Positions 63,812 through 64,000 of a stretch of 64,000 nucleotides of DNA are shown here, in pieces (positions within the stretch are counted from its first letter, which is position 1; every line of letters begins with the position of its first letter). Below the pieces are notes generated by a model. It saw only the letters and a list, made by a program, of their open reading frames with translations. It ran no database searches and had not been told where the DNA came from. The translations under genes and the position numbers were made by a program. Origin of the DNA: Peristeroidobacter soli (GTDB taxonomy: Bacteria; Pseudomonadota; Gammaproteobacteria; Steroidobacterales; Steroidobacteraceae). The DNA lies in NCBI RefSeq assembly GCF_004138485.1, contig NZ_RYEV01000006.1, positions 372,001 to 436,000 on the forward strand. Direction: 5' to 3'.

Positions 63812-64000
63812 GCTCCGCCGCGAGTACCGTGAACGAATTGCGGCTGACCCAGGCCGCCGAATGGCTGCAGCAGCTCGAGGCCGCTCCGCGTGACGAAGGG
63901 CTGCTGTCGCGCTGGCTGGAGTGGTGCCAGGCGGACGTGCGCAACCTGGAGGCGTTCGAGAGTCTGCAGTCGGTGTGGTCCGCGTTCGATGAGCCCGAAG
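63808..64000 (+). CDS. FecR family protein, 3'-truncated by window edge
   Basis: 64 codons visible. The start overlaps the sigma stop (ATGA). The sequence MSSAASTVNELRLTQAAEWLQQL followed by LLSRWLEWCQADVRNLEAFE is the DUF4880-type N-terminal segment of FecR proteins, with the usual Trp spacing. The membrane span and FecR domain lie beyond the window. The pair opens a second surface-signalling unit whose receptor is not seen. Confidence 0.85.
   Translation, partial: MSSAASTVNELRLTQAAEWLQQLEAAPRDEGLLSRWLEWCQADVRNLEAFESLQSVWSAFDEPE

Noticed and set aside
1-64000. CRISPR arrays, tRNA genes, IS elements or prophage
   Set aside because: No regularly spaced repeats, no cloverleaf-like conserved arms, and no transposase, integrase or phage structural protein were recognised on either strand.

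Overview
The window is GC-rich, densely packed DNA with Sec signal peptides, many TonB-dependent receptors, FecI/FecR-type surface signalling and Spinster-like MFS transport. That profile points to a free-living Gram-negative bacterium, most likely a gammaproteobacterium of the Steroidobacter/Nevskiales/Xanthomonadales type. The lineage is inferred from gene content only. No rRNA, tRNA, CRISPR array, IS element or prophage was recognised.

Layout. 1-4.8 kb: the end of a catabolic operon (carboxylesterase, acyl-CoA ligase, TetR, MFE-2-like SDR). 4.8-14.4 kb: unrelated single genes (secreted M6 protease, a possible leader peptide and amidohydrolase, CocE-type hydrolase, ParA, aldo/keto reductase, DUF2238 membrane protein, MltB). 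14.4-15.1 kb: remnants of two polysaccharide-degradation genes. 15.2-16.5 kb: a glycosyltransferase. 16.4-26 kb: a second catabolic block (acyl-CoA dehydrogenase diverging from TonB receptor, carboxylesterase, TetR, MFS and ligase). It repeats three gene families of the first operon in a different order and has a 22-bp palindrome in its divergent promoter. 26-34.7 kb: secreted beta-propeller protein, unknown exported protein, an STN-type TonB receptor facing a small membrane protein coupled to a FecR-like protein that has no sigma factor, and a serine beta-lactamase-fold hydrolase.

35-41.8 kb: a secreted RHS locus in which one RHS protein appears split over two genes, the second with an N-terminal FG-GAP domain and a His-rich C-terminal toxin tip, followed by a translationally coupled Imm31-like immunity gene and a second small orphan gene. 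41.9-44.3 kb: envelope genes (LytM/M23 peptidase, glycine-zipper lipoprotein). 44.5-51.8 kb: a minus-strand run of cytochrome c4, MauG/CcpA-type di-heme protein, a beta-helix/cytochrome c fusion, a TonB receptor and an aldehyde dehydrogenase, plausibly one periplasmic oxidation system. 52.1-54 kb: a second CocE-type hydrolase.

54.2-64 kb: a surface-signalling and peptide-processing locus. A prolyl-oligopeptidase-fold protein resembling lasso-peptide isopeptidases (AtxE type) diverges from FecI, FecR, an STN TonB receptor and a second S9 peptidase, and a second FecI/FecR pair begins at the right edge. No lasso precursor or maturation gene is visible, so the locus may import and cleave foreign peptides. 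The strongest candidates for undescribed biology are this locus, the split FG-GAP/RHS toxin, the cytochrome/beta-helix operon and the sigma-less FecR module.
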